From positions 2,170,001 to 2,234,000 of the forward strand of contig NC_064037.1 in the NCBI RefSeq assembly GCF_932526225.1: a stretch of DNA of 64,000 nucleotides, written 5' to 3'. Every line of letters starts with the position of its first letter. Position 1 is the first letter of the stretch. The position numbers and the translations under genes are program-made. The notes below the pieces were generated by a model. The model was not told where the DNA came from and did not search any database. It saw only the letters and a list, made by a program, of their open reading frames with translations. Below are positions 63,401-64,000 of this stretch, piece after piece. The stretch comes from Nematostella vectensis. Taxonomy: Eukaryota; Cnidaria; Anthozoa; Actiniaria; Edwardsiidae.

Positions 63401-64000
63401 ACACTTACGGTGCTACAGTTTTCTCAAAGTTAGACCCTAAGCACGGATTTTCTCAGTTAGAATTAGAGGAATCGCGAGACGTAACGACTTTCTTAACTCA
63501 TGTAGGATTATTTCGCATGAAGAGGTTAGGTATGGGAATTTGCAGTGCACCAGAGGTATTTCAGTATACAGTGCAGATGGTGTTAGTTGGATTGCCAGGA
63601 GTGTTAGACTCGGCAGATGACATAATGGTATTTGGTAAAGATCAGGCTGAACACAAGAAAAGACTAACTACTGTTATGGAAAGACTATCACAGAGCGGGT
63701 TAACCCTTAATTCGGAGAAGTGTCAGTTTAGTTTATCTTCTGTTACGTTTTTAGGACACGTAATCCCAGACAAAGGGATAGCTGCAGACTCAGGCAAAGT
63801 GGAGTCCAAAGGCAATGCTTGTGCGCCAGCTAATGTAACAGAGCTACGTGGATTCTAAGGCTTAGTGCAGTATGTAGGCAGGTATATCCAAGATCTAGCA
63901 ACACTTTCCTCCACTTTAAGGAAAATTACTATAAAGTCAGTGACCTTTGAGTGGACCCCCAGACAAGAAGATAGTTTTCAGGCTATCAAGCGTGTAATGA

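Larger units (their letters stand above)
59506..64000 (+). mobile_element. Ty3/gypsy retrotransposon, disrupted, 3' end outside the window
   Basis: Order: gag (59506-59760, continuing after a frameshift in 59741-60061), two CCHC-like zinc knuckles (about 60070-60235, frame disturbed between them), aspartic protease (about 60303-60660; active-site DSGA at 60400), start of reverse transcriptase (about 60770-60968), then an insertion (60968-62582), a short RT piece (about 62583-62662), a second insertion (about 62663-63400), and RT continuing from 63400 with KLDPKHGFSQLELEE and the catalytic box variant SADDIM near 63615. RNase H-like sequence begins near 63940. Frameshifts, a TAA at 63856 and two insertions make it inactive. 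It lies beyond the first visible SANBR exon, so it probably occupies an intron of that gene. Confidence 0.9.

Overview
This looks like nuclear DNA of an invertebrate animal. Genes are intron-rich with GT-AG boundaries, introns hold many minisatellites, and there are metazoan genes (SANBR/KIAA1841-like, EFCAB5-like, PAN plus fibrinogen-related lectin), a decayed rhodopsin-type GPCR and Ty3/gypsy and CR1/L2-like retroelements. The gene content fits an anthozoan cnidarian (sea anemone or coral); that is my inference and not proven by the sequence. All exon models were assembled by eye from splice motifs, phase continuity and family resemblance.

Layout. 1-350: edge of a possible exon. 350-3215: 24-bp minisatellite with a duplicated block. 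5090-9893 (-): complete 4-exon secreted PAN/fibrinogen-related protein, with two foldback transposons just outside its last exon and a non-LTR fragment in intron 1. 11639-12665 (+): small 3-exon gene. 13234-18801 (-): complete 8-exon gene for a glutamate-receptor-like channel whose pore carries a potassium-channel filter (TTVGYGD). 18802-23969: mostly featureless AT-rich DNA. 23970-35664 (-): 20-exon EFCAB5-like gene. 36464-38897 (+): divergent 4-exon small gene, perhaps DUF1499-like. 42232-43167 (+): secreted Arg/Glu-rich protein. 44153-59139 (-): SANBR-like BTB gene with about 20 exons, whose introns hold 42-, 51/52- and 54-bp arrays and a GPCR pseudogene. 59340-64000 (+): Ty3/gypsy element split by a 5'-truncated non-LTR element and by a second insert.

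Two points stand out. First, the channel joins a bilobed ligand-binding domain to a K+-type pore, the layout of prokaryotic GluR0, in an intron-containing animal gene. Second, several tandem arrays begin exactly at exon ends: their first unit contains the last bases of an exon plus its 5' splice site (channel exons 1, 5 and 6; two SANBR exons), or an acceptor plus exon start (the 109-aa gene). Local duplication across splice junctions therefore seems to be a recurrent process here.
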